A stretch of DNA of 64,000 nucleotides from Congeria kusceri (Eukaryota; Mollusca; Bivalvia; Myida; Dreissenidae). The stretch is taken from positions 46,191,548 to 46,255,547 of the forward strand of contig CM051034.1 in assembly GCA_027627225.1 (NCBI GenBank), read 5' to 3'. The notes below the pieces were generated by a model. It saw nothing but the letters and a program-made list of their open reading frames with translations. It had not been told where the DNA came from and did no database searches. Below are positions 1-11,690 of the stretch, one piece after another. The position numbers and the translations under genes are program-made. The number at the start of each line of letters is the position of its first letter. Position 1 is the stretch's first letter.

Positions 1-85
1 TTTTTTTTTAAATCCCCTTGCGGCGTAAAATTGTCCCATCTAAAGGGCCCCTCCACCTTTCCCCAAAAGGTGAAAAAAAACACTG
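1..85 (-). mobile_element. MITE with CAGTGTT ends (family A), truncated by the window edge
   Basis: The reverse complement matches the left end of the copy at 7221-7587: a CAGTGTT-like end, a T run, then caccttt and a G-rich stretch with ggggcccttt. Only this end is inside the window. Confidence 0.6.
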
Positions 86-97
86 GTGTTTTTAACT

Positions 98-1508
98 TCT
101 GTTCAGCACAACCATTTTGTTTTAGAAATTAATGACAGTTTTCGACAATCTGCTGGGAAAGTTCACTGGTAATGGTCACTGAGAGAGTGGAGTATTTACA
201 AACAATAATAAACAAGTGCCACTAAACCACTGTCAATGCTATCTACAGGTCAGCAATTTCCTGGTGATAACGGACCACAGACACCGCTGTCATAATGATA
301 TTGATCATGGTAACGACTGTCTAACAGAACTGATAATAGGGACAACGCATACTTCCAACAATTCTAACAATCCATACGGATCCGATATCAGTATTCCTGT
401 AGCTTCAGGTGAAAATTACCTTCCACAATACATCAAAACAGCTGATCACGGATCAATGACCCCAATGTGAGACAAGTGATTTTGGGCAAAGCATTCTTAT
501 CTCCAGCCTTATTTGAAAGAACTGAATAAATCTATAAGGTTAACTAGATTAATTGCACGAATATGTAATTGGAAGCTCAAGTTTCTGACAGTCTTATTTC
601 CAAGCAACTGAATACAATATAGGGAATAAGATGAATTGCACAAATAGGTAACCTCGGATTTCAATTTGCGACTGAGTTATTTTGAAACATCTGAATACAT
701 TATAGGCCACTGGGTAGATGATTTGCTCATAATTATACGTATAAACTGTGTTTCATTAAAAATCTGTCCCAAACACTGATCACCACCTAATATACAAATT
801 TCACATACATTCAAAGACTTGTTCAGGAGTTCAACCCTCTGCTCTGGGAACACTTTGACTACTCTCCATCAATATTACTCTTTCCATCAAAGGTTAGTTC
901 ATCTAATGGTATTGATTAATCCTTTAATTGCCATGCTGTGAGAGAAAATTAATTTCCCGACCAGCAATTAAGCATGATTAATTTTATTTTCAATTTGCAC
1001 AGGTAGAACCCGAGTTAAGGGAACAACTCCGCCTTGGTTATTCATCAAATACAGAGCACTGTATTGAGCTATTTTGCAACAAAAGGCAGGAAAGTAACGT
1101 ATCAAATTACCACAATTTGAATGCTTTTCATTCATCATTTTTTACACCAACGAGAGGCTAAGAAATCTGCCATCATATCAAATGGCGTTGAAGCAAGCAT
1201 TTTGCCATCATATCAAATGGCGTTGAAGCAAACATTTTCTTTATCTATTAACTTTTATTATCACATCAATCTGTTCGTGATATCATAATTTGTTTCCAAT
1301 TTATTATTTGGGTTTCAAAATAAAGGCAATAAATTACAGAATAATTAGAAGACCATGCTAGTGTTAAAGATAAATAAGTGTATCTGCTGTCCAAAAAAAA
1401 TGCTTGTTGTTCTAAAATTCCCCGCTAGACAAACTTATATTCAAAACTAACCTAGTATTCTCTACCAACACTGGAGTGTAATTAAGTCATACTTTCAGCA
1501 TTATATAC
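98..1508. other. Intron or 3' flank without recognised genes
   Basis: AT-rich sequence with no splice-flanked coding segment that I can support. A 36 bp direct duplication (unit contains ccatcatatcaaatggcgtt) lies at 1171-1240. Confidence 0.5.
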
Positions 1509-1640
1509 CTGTTTAATTTTCTCCTCGGGCTTAATTTCTCCCATCTTGTTCTGGTGGCCGGACATGGACTGGTGGTCCATCTTCTGTATCCCGGTTCCCA
1601 GCGTGATGGACGGCTGGGGCCACATCCCTGTCTGCGCCGC
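1509..1640 (-). CDS. Coding exon of the Arg/Glu-rich nuclear-type protein gene (3'-most visible exon)
   Basis: This exon is 132 nt, exactly 44 codons. It is preceded on the minus strand by a pyrimidine-rich acceptor (tgttttacag) and followed by a donor (CAG|GTATAT). It starts in phase 0, which matches the phase 0 end of the exon at 9805-10009. The peptide begins AAQTGMWPQPSITLG and ends KPEEKIKQ; it is polar and Met/Gln/Lys-containing, with no recognisable domain. Its base composition is clearly richer in G and C than the surrounding intron. The exon ends in phase 0 without a stop codon, so at least one more exon must lie beyond position 1. The 8.2 kb intron before it carries several MITEs and a GGTCA-rich repeat. 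The exon call rests on splice signals, phase and composition; no homology could be tested. Confidence 0.82.
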
Positions 1641-1644
1641 CTGT

Positions 1645-2120
1645 AAAACAGAGGGGTCAGAGGTGAAACACAGGCCTCAAGGTCTATGAAAGAAATCCAA
1701 TACAGGGGTCAGAGATCAAATAAAAGTGTGAAGGTCAATGAAATAGATCACATAAAGGGGTCAGGGATCAAATACAGGTCCAAGGTCAACAAATACCAGG
1801 GGTCAAGGTCAATCAAACAGGTCATACAGAGGGCCGGAAGTCAATGTAACAGATCAGTATAAAGGGTCATAGTCAAATAATCAGGTCACATAGATGGGTC
1901 AATTCAAAGAAAAAGTCTGAGGTTAAAGCATGATATCAAATAAAGGGTCAAGGTCAATTAAACAGGTAAAATACTAGGGTTGGAGGTCAATTAAAAATAC
2001 ATGTAGGTCAAATACAGGGGTCATAGGTCAATGAAGCAGGTCAATTACTGGGGTCAAGGTCAATTAAACATGTTAAATGGTGGGGGGGTTAGCGGCAATG
2101 AAATAGGTCAAGGTTATTAA
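1645..2120. repeat. Degenerate tandem repeat rich in (A)GGTCA
   Basis: About 475 bp in which short units of the form ggggtca(n)aggtcaa(n)aacaggtca recur every 15 to 40 bp with many substitutions. The repeat lies in the intron just upstream of the exon at 1509-1640. AGGTCA is the nuclear-receptor half-site, but here it may simply be the repeat unit. Confidence 0.7.
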
Positions 2121-2640
2121 AATAAGAATCATTAGACGAAACATAACACTTTGTTGACATATCTAAATATTCAGCAAAACTGCAAAAAGTCAATTGGTAT
2201 ACAATTTTTTGTGTTTGATATACACATTGAGAAAGTTAATGTATGGATGTTGACAGAATTACAATCAACTACCTAAGGGGACCAATCAATTCTACATGTA
2301 CAATGCGAGGAACAAAACATGCAATAACAAATAATCATGCATTATTTAATTAGTGTTATAGTACTAACACAACATGAATGAGCTAGGCATGATTAATCAC
2401 CGAGAGATAAGATTCTTTCGAAAAAAGTTCATGCATTCCACACAAGTATAATAGGTTAAACAGCATAATGAGAATAGTTTCCACAGACAATAATGCAATT
2501 GATCTGTCGCATGTAGAATGACAGCTGTAGAATGACAGCGGTGTCAACGGGGTTTATTTTCGCAATCCTTGACGTCAGCAAGTAATAACATAATGGTATT
2601 AAATGTCATATTGATTTATCCCCAAGTAAACAATATGGCA
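2121..2640. other. Intronic sequence, nothing recognised
   Basis: AT-rich, with a small local duplication (tgtagaatgacagc) near 2513-2538. No coding or RNA signal was seen. Confidence 0.4.
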
Positions 2641-3086
2641 CAAGCCAAGTTAGCTCTTTTCATACCTGAATCACTCACTGTCTGCAACATTACAAGTATT
2701 GATTTATCTGCAAGTATCACACAAGCCAAGTTAGCTCTTTTCATACCTGAATCACTCACTGTCTGCAACATTACAAGTATTGATTTATCAGCAAGGCACA
2801 AGCCAAGTTAGCTCTTTTCATACCTGAATCACTCACTGTCTGCAACATTACAAGTATTGATTTATCTGCAAGTATCACACAAGCCAAGTTAGCTCTTTTC
2901 ATACCTGACTCACTCACTGTCTGCAACATTACAAGTATTGATTTATCAGCAAGTATTGCACAAGCCAAGTTAGCTCTTTTCATACCTGACTCACTCACTG
3001 TCTGCAACATTACAAGTATTGATTTATCCACAAGCCAAGTTAGCTCTTTTCATATCTGAATCACTCACTGTCTGCAACATTACAAG
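2641..3086. repeat. Minisatellite, about 70-81 bp unit, six copies
   Basis: Units begin caagccaagttagctctttt at 2641, 2722, 2799, 2880, 2961 and 3031, giving spacings of 81, 77, 81, 81 and 70 bp. The copies are nearly identical, differing by a few substitutions and short gaps. Open frames across it (for example repeated MLQTVSDSGMKRANLAC on the minus strand) are by-products of the repeat. Confidence 0.93.
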
Positions 3087-3943
3087 GGTAAAATGAATTC
3101 ACATTGTGAAGCCCCATTACAGTAGGAACAGGCAAATGATTTAATACAGCTATTTAAGAAAATTACATGTTTTTCATCAAGAGACTGTTAAAATTCTATG
3201 TACTAACAAAGTGTTTTTTATTTTGCACCACAACACAGAATGACGAGCAAAATGGCTTCAATATTACAAATGGCAATGCACCGAATTAATGTAATGCACA
3301 GATATTGGAACTAAGACGAAACCCATGGAGTAATGGAAGGCATATTCTGAGAAAAATGATGCCAATTTCAGTATCCTACCAAAACTAATCAAAGAAACAA
3401 AAACGGCATAGGCATAGGGTTCAGGATACAAAATATTTAACATGTTAATGCCTAAATCTCCCAACAATTGTATTTAGAAAATACTCCAAGCTTCTGAGCC
3501 ATGAGAAAAAAAAAATCAAGAGAAATGTACTGATAACTTGGAAATGTACAACCTAAATGTCTGTTATTATCTTCATGCTACATAAAGCATACAGTAGGAG
3601 CAATTACTGTCAGTTTTGTTTTTATGAGGCCATCTCATGTAATGGCATGGTCTATGGATTTTGGGGGGGATACAACACTGAACTAGCTGTTCTTTCAGCA
3701 GGAATAAATGTGGTACAGACTCACTACTTGCACTAAACGTGACCTACCACTACATGACATGCAAATCTACTGCTCTATTGGGATGATTATGCGTCATGAA
3801 CCTGCCCCTGCGTCATGAACGTCATGAACGTGCCCCTTTACTTCGGTATATTTTTTAGTAAGCACAGCAATGTATGTCGAACACAAAAACCAGTCATCGA
3901 AATCAACAGTTTGGTCAAAACAAAGCCCAATTCTTACTTTAGA
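3087..3943. other. Intronic sequence, nothing recognised
   Basis: AT-rich. Contains a short tandem of cgtcatgaac near 3792-3828 and an ATTTTGGGGGGG run near 3660. No supported gene. Confidence 0.4.
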
Positions 3944-4275
3944 CAGGGGTGTGGAAATCCTATGCCCAACTTGTCCAACGCGGATAATTTTATTGTCGGA
4001 CAAAAGGATTTTTCCTGTCTACTTGTTCATGGACTATTACATTTTCAGGGCGTAAAAATGATGTTTAAGTTGGAAGTTAATTATCATATTATTATATATA
4101 CATTTGAATGACAACTTGTGTTTTATTTATAATTTAATGAAAAAATATATCAGGAAGGCCTGGAATAAAAATTATATTTTTGTTTGGACAAGTGACTGTT
4201 GTTTGCGGACAAGTAGAATTTTGCAATGAACTCATCCATGGACAAGTTAACAATTTTGAAATTTCCACACCACTG
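3944..4275. mobile_element. hAT-like MITE
   Basis: 332 bp with terminal inverted repeats CAGGGGTGTGGAAATC and, at the other end, the complement of CAGTGGTGTGGAAATT. The flanks share CTTTAGA (3937-3943 and 4275-4282 region), consistent with the 7-8 bp target duplications of hAT elements. An internal motif cttgtcc/ggacaagt repeats in both orientations. There is no transposase. Confidence 0.78.
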
Positions 4276-4388
4276 CTTTAGAACAAGAAAATGTTACAAA
4301 CCTGCAGACATTAAACTGACAATCTGAGCAAGCCTGGTTCAAAGTTTACCAGTGCAGGGTTTAAGGGCTTGTGCTAATTTCCACATCA

Positions 4389-4649
4389 GGGGCCCATATT
4401 AATAAAGGTTCTTAAGCCATTCTTAACTTATGTTGAACATAAGTCAAAATTAAAATTTGTGTTTAAAACACTATGCTTTGGAATATTTGCATGACTAATG
4501 ATAGATATTAATACACTCTGAATTATATTGCAAATTATATGTCAACTCTTCCAGAAATGCATTACTTTTTCAGAAAATCCAATAAATAAATTTTAGAATT
4601 TTAAGATTTTTCTTAATTTTCGACTAAGATTCTTTATAAATACCAGCCC
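4389..4649. mobile_element. Small MITE with imperfect inverted ends
   Basis: The left end ggggcccatattaataaagg is roughly complementary to the right end, which reads tctttataaataccagccc. Both ends continue with cttaag/cttagt-like sequence. The AT-rich interior has no coding. Confidence 0.55.
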
Positions 4650-4999
4650 AGGCCCCATGTTCATAAAACGAGTTAAGCCTGATTTTCAGGTTTAAGATAA
4701 ACTTCAGCCAGATATTTTAGGATCAGGCTCAAAAATGGTGTTCACTAAAAATTTGAATCAATTTTAATTGTTGATCACATATACATCACACATGATTATG
4801 AACCTCTCTTAGAGTATGTTTCTATCTGATATGAAGATTTGAATCAAAATTTAACAAAAATATTCGTTTATTTAATTTAGAACCATAGTTATTTCAAAAA
4901 TAAAATATTTTTCAGAATCGGCTAAGTTGAGCTGGAACATCAAGATAAGCTAATCTTGATCTTGATCCTGCAGTTAATCCTTTGTGAACATGGGGCCTG
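4649..4999. mobile_element. MITE with CAGGCCCCATGTTCA ends, abutting the previous one
   Basis: The left end caggccccatgttcataaaa is complementary to the right end tttgtgaacatggggcctg. The inverted similarity extends inward (ttaagcctgatt versus the complement of aatcttgatcctgcag), making this a fold-back element of about 350 bp. Confidence 0.75.
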
Positions 5000-6459
5000 A
5001 TTTGGTAAATTCATAGAACATGTCTTAATTTCTTCACACTATCAATTTGCTATTTTTATGATTTTCTTTTATAGTCTGATATTTCGAGCTTAATAAGAAT
5101 GAAATCTGGAGTCAAAAGCCCTAAAGAGAAACAGAAAGAAAAGAGTGAGCAAGGAAAAGGAAAAATATTAGCAGAAAGGATTGGTTTAAAACATCAAACA
5201 AGATGCATGACCCAAAACGAACGTACATAAACAGACCAATTTTAATGTTCTATATTAATCCCGTATTTTCCTTATCATGTTTTGTTTCTTTACTTACAAA
5301 CTGTTTTTCCTATTTTTTGTTATGCATCTTTTGACAAGAGACTCAATGTTTTTATTAGAATGTATTTATATAATCATGGTTTGTTTCTTTTTTTTATATG
5401 CTTTTTATTCATGTATTCCAGAAGAACCGTACTAACCAATTACATGCACGAACCTTTAAACAGAAATGCAAAATGAATGTGTTGGGTAACATTAAAGTAC
5501 ACATTTTACAAAACGCAGAACAACTATGGAAGCCGATGTCAGAAAAAGGATAAAGGTCTACAAGTGAAGACGCATACATCTTCTTAGAAGACTTCTTAAG
5601 GTAAACTCCGAAGTGTAAGTAATGTTCACATCGTTGGCTGTCACAGGCAGACCAACAAGGCCCATCAAGTGAAGCCAGACAATCAATCCTAACCAGGGTT
5701 GCCATGGCAACCAGAGATGTGTGTCATACTTAAACACACCATTCCAGAATCTCTCATAGCAGGAAGAAGGCGAAGAAACTTTGTCAGGCGTTTTTTTAGA
5801 AAAGTGCATACGACATCCGATAACCACACTTGCACTGTTTTCTAAGAAGCAATCGCATAGGAAAGTACAAATAGCAATAGTATTAATTCTGCTGAAACCC
5901 CACCCGTTATTACTTGATCTCTTGCTTATATTACATGCTGCTCATTTTTCCAGCTATCACAATTTGGTACCTAAATCATGTTTTGAGATTCTGATTACAA
6001 AGGTTTCTCAAATGAATTGCAGAATGTTCCACAAAGGCACAATTACAACAACAAACGAGGGAAGCTTATTGATATATATACGGTAATAAAAATCATAATA
6101 ACAGCAAAACAAAGAATTTATCGAACAAATGGCACAAGAAGACCACAGGAATATGGCAACGATTTTGCATAGAGACAACACAAGGTTGAGTGAGAAAATT
6201 ACCGTGTATTTCGGTCGGTAGGAATTATTTGCGTTTTGGTATCGATAGCCGTCCTGCATCATGGGATGTTGATGGTTAGGAATGGACTTCCAGTTCTTAA
6301 GAAAGGGTGAGAAAAAAGGAAACATTACATAGGAGACTCGGCATTTCACCAAAAGCATGTAACCACAGTGCCACGTTCGTATTTCGTTGTTTGACATTGC
6401 CAACTCTCCATTCCAGTATTCCAACTTCCAGTATTATATATTTATCGCCACCAAGTAGT
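5000..6459. other. Intronic sequence, nothing recognised
   Basis: Several open frames of up to 138 codons overlap here on both strands with no consistent splice signals, repeats or domain motifs. None is supported as a gene. Confidence 0.4.
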
Positions 6460-6689
6460 TGCAGTTGTGTAATGGATGCGTGTCAGCCTTGCGTTTAGGA
6501 AGGTCGCAAGTTCGATCCCTACCCAGGAAGCATTCAATAATTTTTGTGGCAAAATATGGAACCAGAACAAGATGGGAAACATTCAAATGATATTTCTCAA
6601 GAGGCACCAAGTACTAGTTCTACCCAGAAAACGGGCTCAAAAGTGTCTCAACAAGCCTCAGACTGTCAACACAATCCAGCTTAATTAAA
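6460..6689 (+). mobile_element. tRNA-derived SINE (family 2)
   Basis: The head resembles a tRNA with a B-box (ggtcgcaagttcgatccc). The body has caccaagtactagttctacc and gtgtctcaacaagcctcaga, the same body as the copies at 42638-42812 and (reversed) 50936-51095. It ends immediately before a fold-back element. Confidence 0.78.
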
Positions 6690-6950
6690 TGAGGCGCGTT
6701 GTGGGAAAACCGGACTTAATGCATTTGCGTAGTGTTGTCCCGGATCAGCCTGTGCAGTCCGCACAGGCTAATCCAGGACGGCACTTTCCGCTTTTATGGT
6801 ATTTTCTGTTTCAAGGAATTCTCTTCTAAACATAAATCCACTGTAGGCGGAAAGTGCCGTCCTTTTATTAGCCTGTGCGGACTGCACAGGCTAATCCGGG
6901 ACGACACTTTACGCACATGCATTAAGACCAGTTTTATCACGACACGCCAC
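6690..6950. mobile_element. Fold-back MITE (TGAGGCGCG family), copy 1
   Basis: About 260 bp whose two arms are inverted copies. Each arm carries its own small palindrome (agcctgtgcagtccgcacag). The centre reads cttttatggtattttctg. Ends are tgaggcgcgttgtgg and the complement of gtggcgtgtcg. Confidence 0.93.
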
Positions 6951-7174
6951 AAATGGATTTAAAACTAACCACCATTTACAAACCAATACACTCGAGTCTA
7001 CATTCCTATCAAGACTTCAGGCTTACAGGTAACTAAATGTGTGCCAAGTCTTTTGACTATGTTCTGCCAAACCTTTTCCAGTGGGATCATACAACCATAC
7101 AATTAATAACCAAGAATAGTTTATACATAATACCCATTCCCCAGGAGACAAGAAAATAGTAATAGTCTATAGGG

Positions 7175-7690
7175 GGGGGGGGAGCCTTTGAATGATCTTT
7201 ATCAAAAGACACCAAATACTCAGTTTTTTTTTCACCTTTGGGGGAAAGGTGGCGGGGCCCTTCAGACGGGGAATTTTCTGGCAAAAGGGGAATTGTTTTT
7301 GTAGAAAAGCAATATAACATTTTATATTCTACTTTGTTATAAACATTAATCAGTCGTTTTGCTACAAATGATAATTTAGATTATGCAAAACTTGGTTTGA
7401 TAAAAAAAAATGCTGGGATTGTTTACAAAAATCTTTGTCAATTTTTGTCCCATTTTGGTCATTTTTTTTTTTCAAAATAAAGCTTACCTTCTGAGGGGAA
7501 TTTTAATATAGGGGGGAAATTTATACTTTTTAAGCTGGGGAATGGGGCCTACTTTCGGCCCCAAATTGGCCCTAAAAATTAACACTGGTACTGGTTCTAC
7601 CCAGATAACAGACTCTAAAGTGTCTCAATGAACCTCTGGCTTTCGACACAATCGAGCGTAAATAAACTGGTTTAAACTAAACTAAACTAA
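7175..7690 (+). mobile_element. SINE family 2 body, split by an inserted MITE
   Basis: The left part (7175-7220, gatctttatcaaaagacacc) and right part (7588-7690, tactggttctacccag through tctcaatgaacctctggc) form one SINE body. The tRNA-like head is missing. The 367 bp element at 7221-7587 sits inside, so the MITE is younger than the SINE. Confidence 0.78.
7221..7587 (+). mobile_element. MITE with CAGTGTT/AACACTG ends (family A)
   Basis: The same family as the copies at 1-85 and 31513-34251: CAGT(G)TTTTTT, caccttt, a gggggaaaggtggcggggc stretch, an AT-rich middle, gggaatggggcc and an AACACTG end. The host SINE gives the pre-insertion sequence; flanking TACT is repeated on both sides. Confidence 0.8.
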
Positions 7691-8779
7691 AACATCAATT
7701 CAAGCATTGTCTTGTAATTCAATCCATATATACTAATATTGATTTCAATAGCAATCCCAAGTGAGTGCATGTCTGTGTTATTTATGCCCCAGATATCGTT
7801 TCAAATCTCTCAACAGACAATGACACTGAGTCAGAATCCGATCGAAATCCTCTTCATCTAAAAGCTCTCCTGACGGAAGCCATAACTAGGCAGCCGGGAG
7901 CGATGCAGTCGAAACAAAAATATTCTCACGCAATTCTTGGAAACGAACAGTTGTTCATCTTAAAACTGTTTTACGTTTCCCTGTTTTCCCCTAAAGAAGC
8001 TACAAGAAACACTTAATGGTTGCGATTTTTTCTTCCTTTTGATGTATTTTCTAGTACGAAGACACGTTATTTTTCCTAAAGATTTCATGAAGGAAATTAC
8101 TTCAGCACTTTTTATAACATTATAGCGCTGACATTTCATGTTCTGTTATGTAACAACACACTCCTGCTATTGACGTGTTGACAACATTACTGCTGCTGTC
8201 CACTTGCCATGAGATTGCAATGTGATAACAAGCAGCTGTCACCTTACTGACCAGCTAAAAAGCATTGCAATCAAACGCAATTATCAGCAATAATCGAGAA
8301 TTATATTGATTCCCCACAACCACTTACATCAAAGGTCGCAATGACATTGCTGTATGGATTTACATGTCAAAATCACCAATGAATTTTTGGCCAGAATGGT
8401 CAGTCAACATTTTAAGTCATTCTAATTTAATAGATGAAGAGTGTAATGTTTATAATTGAACTGTCCTAAGAAAAATCTATTTCAAGTCATTTAAAACACA
8501 AGTTTACAAATCGTTTTCTAAACAAAGTTGGTTTTCAAGCAATCGTGGGTGACATTAATGGACCAAACTATGCCAATACAAGAATATTCTGTAAAGGTAT
8601 GGTGGTTACTAGTTTGGTGCTAATAAATCTCAATTAGTAGCCAATAATTTTGATTTTGCAAAGAAAACCAGTCATTTAGAAATATTTTCCTCTGAAAGTG
8701 TGAAAATATTTTCATTTTGAAATATTTTCCAAAAATTTACTAGCGAAATGTAGTAGCCAAGGACTATTTTGGTGACTGG
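7691..8779. other. Intronic sequence, nothing recognised
   Basis: AT-rich; no coding segment flanked by splice sites. The part from 8600 to 8780 shows short repeats of aaatattttc. Confidence 0.4.
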
Positions 8780-9135
8780 CAGGGCTTTCATTAACTTTTA
8801 AAATCTGAAAGTTTTAACTTCGTAGCCTCTGATTTTGAAAGTTTCGCTCATTGTATTTGGAAGTTTTGACAGTATTGCGTGACGTATGTCCTGAGCATTT
8901 CAGAAATGTAATTCAGTATAAAATTCAAGGTTTGTTGTAGGCCATTTCTTTTTCATCAGGTGTTTATAATATGCCAATTTATTCAGTTAAAGTGGTATAC
9001 ATTGAGATGTATACATTATGAAACTTCCATGGCTGCGATTTTGGAAGTCCTGAAACTTTCATGGCTCAATTTTGGAAGTCCTGTGACAAAAACTGGCAGT
9101 TAATTACTCCTAAACTTTCCCTAATGAAAGTGCTG
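8780..9135. mobile_element. hAT-like MITE
   Basis: The ends CAGGGCTTTCATTAAC and CTAATGAAAGTGCTG are inverted copies. The element is 356 bp with no coding capacity. ACTGG flanks both sides, a possible partial target duplication. The body has repeated tggaagt(c/t)ctg segments. Confidence 0.62.
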
Positions 9136-9804
9136 TACTGGTAGTGCTAACATAGCGGTTACATTACCTTGGCCCCACTAGAATTTCAGCCTAATGAAGA
9201 AAATGACCCTGAAACACTACTAAAAGCTTTTACTTTCTAGCATGGGCAGACAAACATACTGAATGGGTTAATAAAACACAACCGGTTACATGTCAAAAGG
9301 CAATCCTATTAGCGTTAGTTGAAATAACTGACAATGTAACTGTTCTGTGCACTGTTGTTCATTAACAGAAAGGGTCAAATTGCTCAAACCTCTAATAACT
9401 AGTAAAACAAACTTCTGTCCAACATTAGAATCAACTTTAAAACACATAAATGGAGACGCAAACGACTTTAAATTAGAGAAACTTAGTTTTGTCTTTGGTC
9501 AACAACACAAATACCACGACTGTCAATTTTAGGCGACATTAATTTTCACTCCAGATAGATGTTAGTTTAGTAAATTAATATTGTTAATTTGAAAAATTAT
9601 TCATTTTCCAAATATACATTCATAGCAAAAACTTATTTCGAGATAAGCATTTTCCCCTCCAGATAAATGGGTCAAGACAAACCGTCATAGCCTTCAGTTT
9701 ATAAGGATTGCCCAAAAAGACAAATTAGACGGAAATTAGCTTTTATAAGGCATTCAAGATCTAAGCAAATATCGAACCCCGAGTTAAACGACATTTCAAC
9801 TCAC
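9136..9804. other. Intron up to the donor of the exon at 9805
   Basis: AT-rich intron. The donor CGG|GTGAGT lies at its start in minus-strand orientation. Nothing else is recognised. Confidence 0.5.
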
Positions 9805-10009
9805 CCGCTGACTGGCCTGTTGCAAAGACTTGGTGAAATGCTGCTCCACCGCTGCCTGCGAATCAACTGTGTTCTCTTTCAGGATACGATTTCTCTCCCG
9901 CTCGAGTCTGTCCTGATGTTCGCGTTCAAGTCGCTCCTTTTCCTGCTTCTCGCGTTCTCTTTCTCGTTCGGCCCGTTCTTGTTCTAGTTTCTCCCTTTCA
10001 CGTCTTTCT
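9805..10009 (-). CDS. Coding exon: end of Arg/Glu coiled coil plus a VxxHF (TDU-like) motif
   Basis: This exon is 205 nt, with acceptor aacattttcag and donor CGG|GTGAGT. The first base completes an Arg codon begun by the two trailing bases of the exon at 14432-16427. It encodes about 69 residues. The first ~47 continue a highly charged Arg/Glu/Lys heptad-like coiled coil (REREKLEQERAEREREREKQ and so on). After RNRILKENTVDS comes AAVEQHFTKSLQQASQR (motif at 9823-9849). VEQHFTKSL fits the V-x-x-H-F core of the Tondu motif that binds TEAD factors in vestigial-like proteins. That match is short and is an inference. The exon ends in phase 0. Its charged repeats cannot by themselves identify the family. 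Confidence 0.92.
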
Positions 10010-11430
10010 CTGAAAATGTTTGATCAATAACAAATAAGAATTAAAGCATTCTTTTAGATAATATACCCATCTTTTTGAAAGATTTTTGTCAGAAAATGTG
10101 AAAATATGCCGCAATTTTTCAAATAATTTCAGAAACTTGAGTAGCTATTGCTTATTTTTCCTACTGGTAGTGCTAACATTGATATACAATTATTTTTTAT
10201 TTTATCTGGATGACAACAGCTATTTTTCCTACATACTCATTCCAATTTCTGACCCACAAAGCAATGCTACACTTTAAGAAATGAAAATTGCAACAAATAT
10301 AACATATTTCTATTTCTAATTGCTTTTATCAGCCAATTTTAGCAAATATTACATTTTTATCTTGCTTTTTCAGCCAATTCTTTCCCCTATAAGATTTTCA
10401 TATTGCCGTATATTAATAGCACAAATTAATATTCTTAGATATCAGCGATATTGACTTCTTTGATGCCATTTAAACTTTCCTACTAAATGGTTTCCAATAA
10501 AGTATTCATCTTCTACAGTCAGTACAATTGTATCATAGGTATGCAATACACATACCAAATGTTGAAAAAGAATAACACTAAAATATAATTATGCACATCT
10601 CTTTAATAATAATCCTTCTACACTAATATCCCTAATATATACCTAATTCAATATCCCTTTTGTTTACATTTTCAATCCATATGCACATATCTTAATATAA
10701 TAATAATTATCCTTTTACTATCCCTAATTCAATTTGCCTTGTTTAGATTTTCAATCCATGTCATTGACACCCCTCAGGCCACTATACAAACCACTTTACA
10801 CACACTGTCTAATTCCAGACATTAATGGGAAAACTGGCTACACAACATCACATAATCTGACACAATCCCCTGAACTACCAATTACTTGTTTAGACAACCA
10901 TGTCAAGATGACCAATATTGCATAATCCTGTGTCATTAATCACTTCTGGTAGGCCACACCATTTGACCCACTACATTAAAACTGGGCAATTTCAATGGAA
11001 GTAGCTAGGGATCATAGAAACTAACTTAACAACATCAAAGTGCTGATTGTGTAGCCTACAATATGGTTGACCACACAAGGAAAGAACCCAAAGAGGGAAA
11101 TATGACTGCAAAGTATTTTTTCTAACAAAAAGGATACACTTAACAAAAATAGAATTTCCATAAGACCTTTGTGTCAAGTGCCTCAACAACAATGCTAAAA
11201 ATATTTATGAGATTATATAAGAAAACATTTACATGTAGAATTTTATTTAACAATTCTCGAATATATTTACTATTCAAGAACTGTAAATGTACATAAGACC
11301 CTTTGCTCAACGATGCTGCCTGCCATATTTAGGTATATGTAGTGTTATTTCTGTCATGTTCTTTCTTGTTCTCCTGCTAAAAAGCGTTTTAATGAGATTT
11401 TTCTGGTGCGAAATGTCTAGAATGCATATA
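10010..11430. other. Intron, nothing recognised
   Basis: AT-rich intron between the exons at 9805-10009 and 14432-16427. There is no additional splice-flanked coding segment, and the phases of the two exons already match. Confidence 0.5.
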
Positions 11431-11690
11431 TGAGGCATGTTCTGGGAAAACCAGGCTTAATGCACGTGCGTAGTGTCGTCCCGGATCAGCCTGTGCAGTC
11501 AGCACAGGCTATTCCAGGACGACGCTTTCCGCTTTTATGGTATTTTCTGTTTCAAGGAAGTCTCTTCTCAACATAAATCCACTGTAGGTGGAACAAGCCG
11601 TCCTGGATTGGCCTGTGTGGACTGCACGGGCTGATCCGGGACGACACTTTACGCACATGCATTAAGCCGGTTTTCCCACGACACGCCTCT
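11431..11690. mobile_element. Fold-back MITE (TGAGGCGCG family), copy 2
   Basis: A full-length copy with internal palindromes (agcctgtgcagtcagcacag). It is flanked by TA on both sides (ata|TGAGGC and CCTCT|TATA). Confidence 0.93.

Noticed and set aside
2616..3031. Repetitive open frames with MLQTVSDSGMKRANLAC units
   Set aside because: They are produced by the ~80 bp minisatellite on both strands, with no splice or start context.
6008..6424. 138-codon minus-strand frame
   Set aside because: AT-rich, overlapped by other frames, no splice signals in phase with the neighbouring exons.
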